From Flagellimonas sp. S3867 (GTDB lineage Bacteria; Bacteroidota; Bacteroidia; Flavobacteriales; Flavobacteriaceae): a stretch of DNA of 64,000 nt. Location: contig NZ_JACVMN010000001.1 in NCBI RefSeq assembly GCF_014698935.1, forward strand, positions 186,001 through 250,000, read 5' to 3'. The position numbers were made by a program, and so were the translations under genes. Of the stretch, positions 56,230-64,000 are shown one piece after another. Each line of letters opens with the position of its first letter. Position 1 is the first letter of the stretch. The notes below the pieces were generated by a model. The model searched no databases. It saw nothing but the letters and a program-made list of their open reading frames with translations, and was not told the DNA's origin.

Positions 56230-56994
56230 ATGATTGCGAGAATTAAAATTGTAGGTATACTTACGTTGATTTGTTTTTTCACATCTTGTGCACCAAGGCA
56301 AGATGTTGTTTATTTTCAGGATGCAAGTCAATTTGAGACTCTGGTGGAAGAAGGAGCGTTTAATACCAAGTTTAAGGTGGATGATTTGGTAAGCATTCAT
56401 ATATCAACATTAGATCCGGAGGCAAGTGCACCTTTTAATCTATTTCGTGGAGCTGAAGAAGGTGGCATTAGAGCGCAGCAAGTTAATTATCTTGTGGATA
56501 AAAATGGTGAAATTGATTTTCCTGTAATTGGAAAGGTAAAGATTGTCGGTCTTTCACCGAGCGAAACTAGAGCACTTTTACGTGATAAGTTGACGGATTA
56601 TCTTAAAAATCCTATCATTAATATTAGAATTAGAAATTTTACCGTAACTATTTTAGGAGCTGTGAACAGGCCTGGCACCTATCCTGTTAATGGTGAACAG
56701 ATTACAATAATGGAAGCGTTGGGATTGGCCGGTGATATAAATATTAAGGGAAGAAGAGATAATGTAATGGTAATAAGAGATTTTGATGGCACCAAGGTTT
56801 ACAATAGAATCAATTTGAATGAGAAAAATGCCCTTAAATCCCCAGTATATTATCTAACTCAAAACGATGTTGTATATGTGGAGCCGAACAAATCTGGAAA
56901 AACAGAATCAAGTCTTGATCAAAGAGCTTCAATTGCTATCTCAATAGTTTCAATAATTGTTACATCCACGGTGATTCTACTGACCAGAAATTAA
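56230..56994 (+). CDS. wza: Wza-like outer-membrane polysaccharide export lipoprotein
   Basis: 254 residues. The lipoprotein signal ends FFTSC20. A polysaccharide export domain (about 45-140; KFKVDDLVSIHI and DKNGEIDFPVIGKVKIVGLS) is followed by one SLBB repeat (about 143-225; VTILGAVNRPGTYPVNG). The C-terminus is a hydrophobic helix (IAISIVSIIVTSTVILL), as in the Bacteroidota version. It forms the periplasmic/outer-membrane channel with Wzc. It is shorter than Escherichia coli Wza (379) because it lacks the extra SLBB domains and the alpha-barrel. Confidence 0.93.
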   Translation: MIARIKIVGILTLICFFTSCAPRQDVVYFQDASQFETLVEEGAFNTKFKVDDLVSIHISTLDPEASAPFNLFRGAEEGGIRAQQVNYLVDKNGEIDFPVIGKVKIVGLSPSETRALLRDKLTDYLKNPIINIRIRNFTVTILGAVNRPGTYPVNGEQITIMEALGLAGDINIKGRRDNVMVIRDFDGTKVYNRINLNEKNALKSPVYYLTQNDVVYVEPNKSGKTESSLDQRASIAISIVSIIVTSTVILLTRN

Positions 56995-57033
56995 ATTAGA
57001 GAAGTTAAATAATTTACCCTATTCACCCCAAGT

Positions 57034-59400
57034 ATGAGCGAATCTAAATTAGATTTAAAAAGCCTTATAACGGATTATGTAAAGCATTGGAGATGGTTTT
57101 TGTTCAGTGTTGTTATCACTATTGGCTTAGCATATTTACATCTTAGATATACTGTTCCTCAATACGATGCCACAGCCAAAATACAAATCATTGAAGATAA
57201 GGGGGCATCGTCAGAACTGAGTGTTTTGCAAGATTTGGATATTTTTTCTGGAGGGAAGGCAAAAGTAGAGGATGAAGTTGAAATTCTTAAAGCCCGAAGC
57301 AATTTTATTGAAATTGTACGAAAGTTAAAACTCAATGTTAGGTATTTTGTTGAAGGAAATGTCATGGACAGTGAGTTATATGGGCAAGAGAGCTTCCCGT
57401 TCATCATTAACTTTATGGCCGAAGACTCTATTGTTAACAAATCTCAGCACGAATTCTATATTGACTTAAATTCTGCCACTTCATTTTTGTATACAAGCCA
57501 GGAGGACCAAATACCGAAAAGCTATACTTTTGGATCTAATATTAAAACCAAAATTGGGAACATAATTTTGGTTCCCAATGTTGATCAACTCGATGATTTT
57601 TTAAATCAACGTTTAAAAATTGTAATAAACCCCATACCTAAAGTAGCCCTTAATTATCGATCTAGAACCAGAATTAGTTCTGCTGATAAGTTGATGTCCA
57701 ACATAATCAATATTTCGTTGACGGATGGTGTACAAAGAAGGGCCATCGAGGTAATTAACCATTTGGTTGAAATTAATAACTCAAATGCCGTAGCCGATAA
57801 AAAGGCCATCGCGGACAAAACTTTCAGATTCATCAATGATAGAATAAATGAGATATACTCTAGTTTGTCCTCGGTTGATGAAACAGCTGAAACATTTAAA
57901 GCGAGCAGAGGAATTGCTGATTTAGGTTCCCAATCCAGCGTTAATTTTCAACAAAGTGCTGCGAGCGAGCATGAGCTACAAAATGCAAATATCCAACTGA
58001 GCATTGCCAATTCTATGAAAGAATTGATAAATGGCCAAGATGATTATGATGTTATTCCAGAGGTTGGTCTTGCGGATCAGGGTATTTCTGGGGCTGCGCA
58101 GCGCTATAATGGTCTCGTGGCGCAAAGGAATAGACTTTTGGAAAGTTCAAATGTGAAAAATCCAGTTATAGTTAAATTAGATCAGCAATTAGAAAGCCTT
58201 AAAAGAGGTATGCAATCTAGTTTGAACAATGTATCAAACAACCTAAATCTTCAAGTCAATAGCTTAAATAAACAGCTCTCGCAAATAAATTCCAGAATAT
58301 ATGCTGCTCCAGGTAATGAAAGAGCATTGAGAGACATTTCGCGTAGACAACAAACAACGGAATCTTTATATTTATATTTACTGCAAAAGAGAGAGGAGTC
58401 ACAAATAACATTTGCCTCTGCCGCTCCTAAATCCAAGGTGGTAGATTATGCATATGGCTCCAATTTACCGGTTTCACCAAAACCTAAAATTATATATATA
58501 GCTGCTTTATTGCTAGGGGTTATAACTCCGTTTTCCATAATTTACCTTAATCAACTAATTGATAGTAAAATTCATAATAAGATTGATTTAGAAAAAATCG
58601 TTGGGGATATACCTGTGTTAGCTGAAATTCCCAAGATTGGTAGAAAAGAAGAAAAACTGGTAAAGGGTGAAGATAGATCTGTACTTGCTGAATCTCTTCG
58701 TATATTAAGAACTAATGTTGATTATATTTTTCAGTCAAAGAAAAAGAACAATGGGGGCAAAGTCATTTTTGTCACCTCTAGCGTTCCAGGAGAAGGAAAG
58801 ACCTTTTTGTCTTCAAATCTTTCATTGATTTTTGCGAATACCGGAAAAAAGGTTCTCCTGATAGGAGCTGATATTAGAAATCCCAAGATTTACACTTTTT
58901 TCCCCAATGACAAGAACGCTGGGGCAACCAGCATTTCCAAAAGATCTGCTAAAGTTGGGCTGACAGAATATTTGAGCAACTCGAATTTTCAATTCATGGA
59001 TATTGCTAATAAGTTAAATGTAGATTCGGGTACCATAGATGTGGTGTATTCGGGAAAGATTCCACCTAACCCGGCGGAACTGCTTATGAACAATAGAGTT
59101 CAAGAATTATTTAGTACAGTCTCGGAGTTGTATGATTATGTTATAGTGGATACTGCGCCTTTGATGGTGGTTACGGATACATTGCTTATTAGTAAACATG
59201 CAGATCAGATTTTGTATGTTACCAAAGCAGGAGTTACCGAGAAAAAAGTTCTCGATTTTCCAGCTAAACTCTACGAGGAAGGTAAGTTAAAAGGTTTATC
59301 ATTTGTTGTTAACAATGTAAAAGCCTCAAATTTGGGCTACGGTGGCAAATATGGATATGGTTATGGCAAAACCGTTAAAAAATGGTGGAACTTTTCTTAA
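57034..59400 (+). CDS. wzc: Wzc-like polysaccharide copolymerase and tyrosine autokinase
   Basis: 788 residues. An N-terminal Wzz domain between two membrane helices (about 20-38 and 485-505), a long periplasmic coiled-coil region (about 270-440), and a cytoplasmic BY-kinase domain: Walker A SVPGEGKTFLSSN (about 583-595), Walker A' VLLIGADIRNP and Walker B-like YVIVDTAP. The tail GYGGKYGYGYGK is the Tyr-rich autophosphorylation cluster. It controls chain length and export together with Wza and is reset by the phosphatase encoded by the abutting, convergent gene. Its stop codon ends at 59400, exactly where the phosphatase stop begins. Confidence 0.95.
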   Translation: MSESKLDLKSLITDYVKHWRWFLFSVVITIGLAYLHLRYTVPQYDATAKIQIIEDKGASSELSVLQDLDIFSGGKAKVEDEVEILKARSNFIEIVRKLKLNVRYFVEGNVMDSELYGQESFPFIINFMAEDSIVNKSQHEFYIDLNSATSFLYTSQEDQIPKSYTFGSNIKTKIGNIILVPNVDQLDDFLNQRLKIVINPIPKVALNYRSRTRISSADKLMSNIINISLTDGVQRRAIEVINHLVEINNSNAVADKKAIADKTFRFINDRINEIYSSLSSVDETAETFKASRGIADLGSQSSVNFQQSAASEHELQNANIQLSIANSMKELINGQDDYDVIPEVGLADQGISGAAQRYNGLVAQRNRLLESSNVKNPVIVKLDQQLESLKRGMQSSLNNVSNNLNLQVNSLNKQLSQINSRIYAAPGNERALRDISRRQQTTESLYLYLLQKREESQITFASAAPKSKVVDYAYGSNLPVSPKPKIIYIAALLLGVITPFSIIYLNQLIDSKIHNKIDLEKIVGDIPVLAEIPKIGRKEEKLVKGEDRSVLAESLRILRTNVDYIFQSKKKNNGGKVIFVTSSVPGEGKTFLSSNLSLIFANTGKKVLLIGADIRNPKIYTFFPNDKNAGATSISKRSAKVGLTEYLSNSNFQFMDIANKLNVDSGTIDVVYSGKIPPNPAELLMNNRVQELFSTVSELYDYVIVDTAPLMVVTDTLLISKHADQILYVTKAGVTEKKVLDFPAKLYEEGKLKGLSFVVNNVKASNLGYGGKYGYGYGKTVKKWWNFS

Positions 59401-60144
59401 TCAATAAAATGTGTGAATTGTTTTTTCAATTATTGGTAAAATCCTTTGTAGCATAGAATTGGATATTTTTACATCCTTTATCAAAGAAAGCTGTCGGATG
59501 TTATGAACATCAGAGGCAATAAAATCTACCAATCCATTTCCCAATAGATTTTGAGCACATTTTTGGACCTCTTTTCCGTAAACTTCTGAAGCAAACGACA
59601 GCAGATTTACCTGAAACAAAACACCTTGCGCTTTGAGTGATGAATAGACTTGCTTCCTTTGGTGAAAATATGCATACCGTTCTGGGTGGGCCAATATTGG
59701 AAAATAATTATGGCTAAATACTTTGGTAATAGCGGCATCAAAATTAATCGATGGTTGTAAATACGACATTTCAACCAGCAAATACCGGCTCTGAATCGGT
59801 ACTACGTTTTTATCCTCCAAAATAGTTTCAAAATTCTCATCGATCATATGCTCCGCTGCAAAATCAACATGAACGTTATCCAAGTTGCGTCTTTTTAGCT
59901 CTACCTGTAGTTTGAGATAAGAACTTTTTATTGTTTCTGGAGTGTTTTGGTAATAATTGTGCATGATGTGTGGGGTACAAATAAAATTTGTGATCCCAAG
60001 ATTTCTAAATCCATTTATCAACCCAATTGATTCCTCTACGGTTTTGGCACCATCATCAATACCTGGAAGAATATGGTTATGGATATCCACCAACCCATGA
60101 AGGTAATCTGCCAAAAAATTTTTTCTTAGGAAAAAACTGAACAT
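59401..60144 (-). CDS. CpsB/CapC-type PHP-family tyrosine-protein phosphatase
   Basis: 247 residues, PHP fold. GLVDIHNHILPGIDDGAKT (about 16-34) gives the first metal ligands; CTPHIMHNYY (about 57-66), AEHMID and LAHPERY supply further ones, and the C-terminal ASDVHN motif closes the metal site. CpsB/YwqE-type enzymes dephosphorylate the Tyr-rich tail of the Wzc kinase, so this is the matching phosphatase. It converges on wzc with no base between the stops. There is a 5' gap of 86 bp to mnmE without a clear promoter. Confidence 0.92.
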   Translation of the reverse strand: MFSFFLRKNFLADYLHGLVDIHNHILPGIDDGAKTVEESIGLINGFRNLGITNFICTPHIMHNYYQNTPETIKSSYLKLQVELKRRNLDNVHVDFAAEHMIDENFETILEDKNVVPIQSRYLLVEMSYLQPSINFDAAITKVFSHNYFPILAHPERYAYFHQRKQVYSSLKAQGVLFQVNLLSFASEVYGKEVQKCAQNLLGNGLVDFIASDVHNIRQLSLIKDVKISNSMLQRILPIIEKTIHTFY

Positions 60145-60230
60145 GATTAAAATTTGGATGATAAAGATAAGGTATTCGAGTAAGTAACCTTATAGCCAAA
60201 TTTGATAAGCCATGCCCAAATCCCAATCGA

Positions 60231-61595
60231 TTATTTACCGATACAGAAGTTGGAAAAAATGTTGCCTAGCAAGTCATCAGTAGTGACGCTTCCCGTAATT
60301 TCTCCAAGGTGATGCAACGACTGCCGAATATCAATGGCTATTAAATCGCTTGATAAACCTATATCCAATCCTTCTTTCACCTTCTGAATTTCTTCTAAAG
60401 CATTCAAAAGTGAACCATAATGCCTACTATTTGTTACAATAGTTTCACCACTGCTTAGTTTTCCAGAATCTACCAATGAAAGCAACTTTTGTTCTAGTCG
60501 GGATATTCCAGTTTTCATTTTTGCAGAAAGGAATATAGTATTTGGCAGTATTTTTTTAATGGAATCTATTTCAGAATCAATCAGTATATCCATTTTGTTG
60601 CAAATAGGCAAAAGTTCTTTCTTTGGATATTGACTTTTTATATTTTCATATTTAGAAGTGTCAGTGTTTAACCCATCAAAAAGATAGATGATCAATCGTG
60701 CTTTTTTGACTTTGTCAAAAGTACGTTCAATACCAATTTTTTCAACTTGGTCAGAAGTCTCTCGGATTCCAGCGGTATCTATAAACCTAAAATTAATTCC
60801 TTTGATGCTTATTTGATCTTCAACCGTATCGCGAGTTGTTCCTGCTATGGCACTAACAATGGCCCGTTCTTCATTCAAAAGGACATTTAAAAGTGTGGAT
60901 TTACCCACATTTGGTTCCCCAATTATGGCTACGGGAATTCCATTTTTAATGACATTACCCAACGCAAATGAATCAATCAACCTTTTAAGAACCTCACTGA
61001 TTCGGTTTAAAAGTTGATTAAACTGCTCCCGATTAGCAAACTCCACGTCTTCTCCAGAAAAATCAAGTTCCAATTCAATTAGTGATGCAAAATCCAAGAG
61101 TTCAGCCCTGAGAAGTTGAATCTCATTGCTAAAACCACCTCGCATTTGTTGCATGGCAATTTCATGGGAAGCTTTACTATCGCTTGCGATTAGGTCGGCA
61201 ACTGCTTCTGCTTGACTTAAATCCATCTTTCCATTTAAAAATGCGCGCAGGGTAAATTCTCCGGCAGTCGCCATTGTACACCCTTTACTTAAAAAAAGCT
61301 GGATAATCTGCTGTTGTACATACGGAGAACCATGGCAAGCGATTTCCACCACATTTTCGCCTGTATATGAATTGGGGGTTCTAAAAATAGAAATTAGCAC
61401 CTTATCCAAATCTCTGCCATTCTCAACTATATGACCCAAGTGTACCGTATGGCTTTTTTGGGTTGCCAATTTCTTGTTACGGATAGATCTAAATTGAGCA
61501 TCAACAATTTTTATTGACTCAGATCCAGAGATTCGAATAACGGCAATTGCACCTATTCCAGAGGGAGTTGCCAATGCAATGATTGAATGATCCAT
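60231..61595 (-). CDS. mnmE: tRNA modification GTPase MnmE
   Basis: 454 residues, full length. The N-terminal formyl-THF-binding domain starts DHSIIALATPSGIGAIAVIR. An all-helical region flanks the G domain: G1 GEPNVGKSTLLN (about 225-236), G2/G3 GTTRDTVED and DTAGIRET, and G4 CNKMD. The C-terminal CIGK is the universal MnmE motif with the catalytic Cys. With MnmG it makes the cmnm5 modification of U34 in tRNAs. The ATG at 61595 is preferred; a TTG three codons upstream adds nothing. This is a housekeeping gene and marks the end of the polysaccharide locus. Confidence 0.97.
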   Translation of the reverse strand: MDHSIIALATPSGIGAIAVIRISGSESIKIVDAQFRSIRNKKLATQKSHTVHLGHIVENGRDLDKVLISIFRTPNSYTGENVVEIACHGSPYVQQQIIQLFLSKGCTMATAGEFTLRAFLNGKMDLSQAEAVADLIASDSKASHEIAMQQMRGGFSNEIQLLRAELLDFASLIELELDFSGEDVEFANREQFNQLLNRISEVLKRLIDSFALGNVIKNGIPVAIIGEPNVGKSTLLNVLLNEERAIVSAIAGTTRDTVEDQISIKGINFRFIDTAGIRETSDQVEKIGIERTFDKVKKARLIIYLFDGLNTDTSKYENIKSQYPKKELLPICNKMDILIDSEIDSIKKILPNTIFLSAKMKTGISRLEQKLLSLVDSGKLSSGETIVTNSRHYGSLLNALEEIQKVKEGLDIGLSSDLIAIDIRQSLHHLGEITGSVTTDDLLGNIFSNFCIGK

Positions 61596-61682
61596 GATGT
61601 GCAAAATTACAAATTACCTTTCTCCCACCCATATTATACAGCACTTAATAACATTCCATTCTAATTTGGGACATGTCTGCAT

Positions 61683-61710
61683 AAAAAAAGGAGGGTTTTA
61701 CCCTCCTTTT
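61683..61710 (-). terminator. Intrinsic terminator after the thioester-like lipoprotein gene
   Basis: On the minus strand AAAAGGAGGG and CCCTCCTTTT pair around a five-base loop and run into TTTTTTT. It lies 20 bp after the stop of the gene at 61730. Confidence 0.9.
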
Positions 61711-61729
61711 AATTATATGAATTATATGT

Positions 61730-62542
61730 TTACCATCTACTCCACCATTTCCATTTGCGTTTTTTATAGTAGTGACCACATTTTTTGTACTTTCCGTGAT
61801 GTTTGTACCATCTACCTTTACATCTACGATAACATTTTCTTTTGCATTCCTCTTTACATTCATACTTATAAGGTACAATCAAACTTTGCTGATCGTTTTC
61901 TGGAACCAAAATGACACCAATGTTTTCACCAGATTCAGGCTCATATCCTTCTCCTTCAGATAAAGCTAAATCTACTAACTCCATAGCTCTGTCCTGATCC
62001 CAATCGCCCAATCCATTACAGCTGTTACAAGACTCTCCTTCTACCAAAATCCAAATGGCCGCTTGAAAATCTCCAAACGTATAGGAGCTACTGCTACCAT
62101 CTAAAATGGATTCCAACAAATCAGAATTAAGCAACCAATTCATGGAATCAAAATTCTCGGTAACCTCAAAGGGATATCCAGATAAATCTGAATAACTAGA
62201 AAGAATGGAAACTATTTCAAAACAAGAGTTATCAAAACCTAAATCCTCATCAATACACCATCCTGGGTACGTTCCTGCCAATGAGGTATCGCTAATTTCA
62301 ATATCCCAATATGCACCTGTTGCAGAGGTAGAACCCTGTCCTGTTATACAAGCGTTTGCAGTACTAGGAAGGTTTTCAAGGACGTCCAACCGGCAATTGC
62401 TTGTGCATTTTCTCTTTTTCTTATACCTATAAGAATGATTAACTGCTTCTAATGAAGAATCTTCAATTTCAGAGACATCTTCTTTTTCGCAGCTGGCAAA
62501 AGATATTGTAAGTGCCAGGGCTAAATAGTAAATTTTTTTCAT
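61730..62542 (-). CDS. Cys-rich lipoprotein with a thioester-domain (TED)-like core and basic tail
   Basis: 270 residues from ATG 62542; the frame is open further upstream but the signal begins here. Lipobox FASC18. The core has the two sites of a Cys-Gln internal thioester: Cys96 in YPGWCIDED and Gln160 in FGDFQAAIW, with NWLLN between them, as in Gram-positive thioester adhesin domains. A GDWDQDRAMELVDLAL helix and a VPENDQQSLIVPYKYEC strand follow. The last ~42 residues are packed with Lys, Arg, Cys, His, Tyr and Trp. A paralogue is encoded at 63328-64000. No match is known to me for the whole protein; the thioester call rests on motif pattern only. Confidence 0.6.
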   Translation of the reverse strand: MKKIYYLALALTISFASCEKEDVSEIEDSSLEAVNHSYRYKKKRKCTSNCRLDVLENLPSTANACITGQGSTSATGAYWDIEISDTSLAGTYPGWCIDEDLGFDNSCFEIVSILSSYSDLSGYPFEVTENFDSMNWLLNSDLLESILDGSSSSYTFGDFQAAIWILVEGESCNSCNGLGDWDQDRAMELVDLALSEGEGYEPESGENIGVILVPENDQQSLIVPYKYECKEECKRKCYRRCKGRWYKHHGKYKKCGHYYKKRKWKWWSRW

Positions 62543-62884
62543 AATCGGTTGATTTTGCGTATTTAATGGTTTTAACAAAATTCTAGCTATTTCGGCGGAT
62601 TTCCAGTAGAATTGGGTGAACAGGCCATATCTCTGGATGAGATGCGTCAAAGGGTTTTATTTCGACTATTAAAATCTTATTTTTCTTACAAAAAATTAGT
62701 TTTTAGATATAATTAGAATTATTTTTTATTTATTAATAAATTGATTATCAGCAAGTTAAATTTTAAAGTACCGGTGAGGTGTCAAAATCATAGATGGAGT
62801 GTTAATAAATTAGGTTTTAGTACTGATTTGTAACGTTTTACAAAAAGGGTATACGTATATATTGAATCATTAAATCAATCAAAA
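62543..62884. other. 342-bp divergent intergenic region
   Basis: Lies between the thioester-like gene (minus) and the DUF4870-type gene (plus). It is AT-rich with no ORF or RNA gene that I can support. The only structured elements are an 18-bp palindrome at 62827-62844 and a TATACGTATA palindrome at 62850-62859 just before the plus-strand gene. Confidence 0.5.
62827..62844. promoter_or_regulatory. Palindromic site before the DUF4870-type gene
   Basis: TTTGTAA-CGTT-TTACAAA: 7-bp arms around CGTT, 40 bp before the ATG at 62885. The symmetry suits a dimeric repressor. No -7 element was identified with confidence. Confidence 0.35.
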
Positions 62885-63250
62885 ATGGAAGTCATTAATC
62901 AAAATCAAAACGTTTTGCGAAAGGATAATACACTGTTGTCTATTGCACACCTTACCCAGTTATTACACTATGTAACCGGGTTTGGCGGTTTCATTGTTCC
63001 CCTGACCATCTGGTTAACATCTAGAAAAAATGTTGAGAGTATGGATGAGCACGGTAAAGCGATAGTCAATTTTCAATTAAGCTTACTATTGTATCTGATA
63101 ATAAGTGTTCCCGCAATTTTACTGTTTGGATTGGGAATTCTAGGACTTATCGGAGTAGGAATTTTGGGTTTTGTTTTACCTATCGTAAATGCTGTTAAGG
63201 CTTCAAATGGAGAATCACCATCATTGTTTTTAACTATTCGGTTTATATAG
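62885..63250 (+). CDS. Small DUF4870/Tic20-like membrane protein
   Basis: 121 residues with four hydrophobic helices (about 17-35, 38-47, 62-83 and 85-105). LSIAHLTQLLHY, GFGGFIVPLTIWL, EHGKAIVNFQLSLLLYLI and a terminal GESPSLFLTIRFI give the DUF4870 pattern, in which His and Asn/Gln lie in the second and third helices. Function is not known; some relatives are stress-related. Single-gene unit between two minus-strand thioester-like genes. Confidence 0.82.
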   Translation: MEVINQNQNVLRKDNTLLSIAHLTQLLHYVTGFGGFIVPLTIWLTSRKNVESMDEHGKAIVNFQLSLLLYLIISVPAILLFGLGILGLIGVGILGFVLPIVNAVKASNGESPSLFLTIRFI

Positions 63251-63260
63251 GACAAAATAA

Positions 63261-63287
63261 AAGCCAAGGCTTGCTATGCCTTGGCTT
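63261..63287 (-). terminator. Intrinsic terminator (minus strand, possibly bidirectional)
   Basis: AAGCCAAGGC and GCCTTGGCTT pair around a 7-base loop. On the minus strand the stem is followed by TTATTTTG, so it fits the end of the thioester-like gene at 63328; it may also end the plus-strand gene at 63250. Confidence 0.75.
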
Positions 63288-63327
63288 CAGATATGATTAA
63301 TAATTTATTTTGAATATAACCTTTATA

Positions 63328-64000
63328 CTAATCTTCTTCTTCGCAAACAACTGCATGCGCAATAACATATATTTCATCGCCTAAATCTTCCTGAATACTA
63401 TATTGACCTGGCGCAACAGTGGTCTTCCCTTTTTTGTTAGTAGGGAACATGGTGTTTCCGGCATAAGTGTGTGTTTCATTAACTACCACACCATCCAAAA
63501 AGTTATATGCCACTTCAACTTCACCGCCAATATAGGACACATCAACGGTACCTACAAAAGTGCCTTTTGAGATATCGCACTTTCCTGCACCAGCATATAT
63601 TTCATAGGATTCATTATGGCCATCAGAAATGGGCCCTATTGTCCAGCCCCATCGTTTAAATCCATTGTCAATAAAACAATTATCCCCGTTTGTTTCTCTT
63701 GCAAAAGCTGTTTCGCAAGAAGCTAAGGCTGGCTTACATTCCAATTTATAAGGAATCAATAAACTTTGTTGATTATTTTCAGGATTCAATACTATGCCAG
63801 TGAAGTCTCCGGATGCCGGAACAAAACCATCTCCTTCGTTCAAAGCTCTGTCAACAATCTCTTGGGCCCTGTCAGCATCCCAATCACCAAGACCAGTGCA
63901 ATTTATGCAAGGCTCACCTTCTACCATAATCCATATTGCTGCTTGGAAATCACCATAGGTGTAGGGAGTTCCATCTCCGGATGTTGTACCTATTATTTCT
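63328..64000 (-). CDS. Second thioester-domain-like secreted protein (5' end outside window)
   Basis: The frame runs to base 64000 without a start, so the signal and the thioester Cys motif are missing. What is seen (223 residues) begins EIIGTTSGDGTP, then YGDFQAAIW with the presumed thioester Gln, a GLGDWDADRAQEIVDRAL helix and NNQQSLLIPYKLEC, each matching the protein at 61730. The ATG at 63927 is internal. The C-terminus is different: instead of a basic tail it has a beta-rich module (ETAFARE, FKRWGWTIGPIS, YEIYAGAGKCD, THTYAG, VAPGQY) that I recall recurring in secreted Bacteroidota proteins, and ends in an acidic EEED. Confidence 0.6.
   Translation of the reverse strand, partial: EIIGTTSGDGTPYTYGDFQAAIWIMVEGEPCINCTGLGDWDADRAQEIVDRALNEGDGFVPASGDFTGIVLNPENNQQSLLIPYKLECKPALASCETAFARETNGDNCFIDNGFKRWGWTIGPISDGHNESYEIYAGAGKCDISKGTFVGTVDVSYIGGEVEVAYNFLDGVVVNETHTYAGNTMFPTNKKGKTTVAPGQYSIQEDLGDEIYVIAHAVVCEEED

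Noticed and set aside
61594..61914. 106-codon plus-strand frame over the mnmE start and the next gene
   Set aside because: It runs through the terminator at 61683-61710 and opposite a coding region; composition is that of reverse-read Lys/Cys codons.
62543..62650. 36-residue N-terminal extension of the thioester-like protein
   Set aside because: The lipoprotein signal starts at ATG 62542; the extension would block it.

Overview
The window looks like one contiguous chromosomal segment of a marine-type member of the Flavobacteriaceae (phylum Bacteroidota). The evidence is the low GC content, the Bacteroidota-type -7 promoter element TAnnTTTG upstream of several genes, A-rich start regions without clear Shine-Dalgarno sites, and the gene content: TamB and LptD of flavobacterial type, BshA, an OmpA protein with a coiled-coil linker, and a GH3/beta-lactamase fusion. 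I see no tRNA, rRNA, CRISPR array or insertion sequence. Species cannot be fixed from the sequence.

Left part (1-20106) is core genome. It holds a 5'-truncated tamB; pfkA-gap with a BadF/BadG-type sugar kinase; the minus-strand pair lptD-ridA; an N-acetylmuramoyl-L-alanine amidase with a MlaD-type MCE protein; two Fe-S proteins (a membrane dicluster protein and a CCG-domain protein) with a small conserved protein; a GH3-beta-lactamase fusion; bshA; a PrcB-like lipoprotein; and an OmpA-family protein.

Middle part (20151-60144) is a roughly 40 kb surface- or exo-polysaccharide locus of Wzx/Wzy type. A plus-strand operon (20151-29853, plus an acyltransferase at 30017) carries decoration enzymes: a carbamoyltransferase, two MBOAT/SGNH pairs, two FemAB-like acyl/aminoacyl transferases and a polysaccharide deacetylase. 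A long minus-strand group (45236 down to 31168) supplies nucleotide sugars (UDP-GlcA, UDP-GalA and probably UDP-GalNAcA), three glycosyltransferases, Wzx- and Wzy-like proteins, a hexapeptide acetyltransferase, an AsnB-like amidotransferase and a formyltransferase. A lipoprotein polysaccharide lyase sits between the minus-strand groups. A second minus-strand group (54028 down to 47217) makes and transfers the probable first sugars (PglA/PglE/PglC-like) and carries two more FemAB-like proteins and a second AsnB-like enzyme. PglF-like dehydratase, Wza and Wzc follow on the plus strand, with the CpsB-type phosphatase converging on wzc. Together these predict a heavily modified uronic-acid polymer carrying nitrogen-containing substituents.

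Right part (60231-64000) holds mnmE and two paralogous minus-strand secreted proteins (the second cut by the window edge) that carry the Cys and Gln motifs of internal-thioester (TED) adhesin domains. A DUF4870-type membrane protein gene lies between them.

The strongest candidates for something undescribed are the four-FemAB/two-AsnB/formyltransferase polysaccharide locus and the thioester-like lipoprotein pair.
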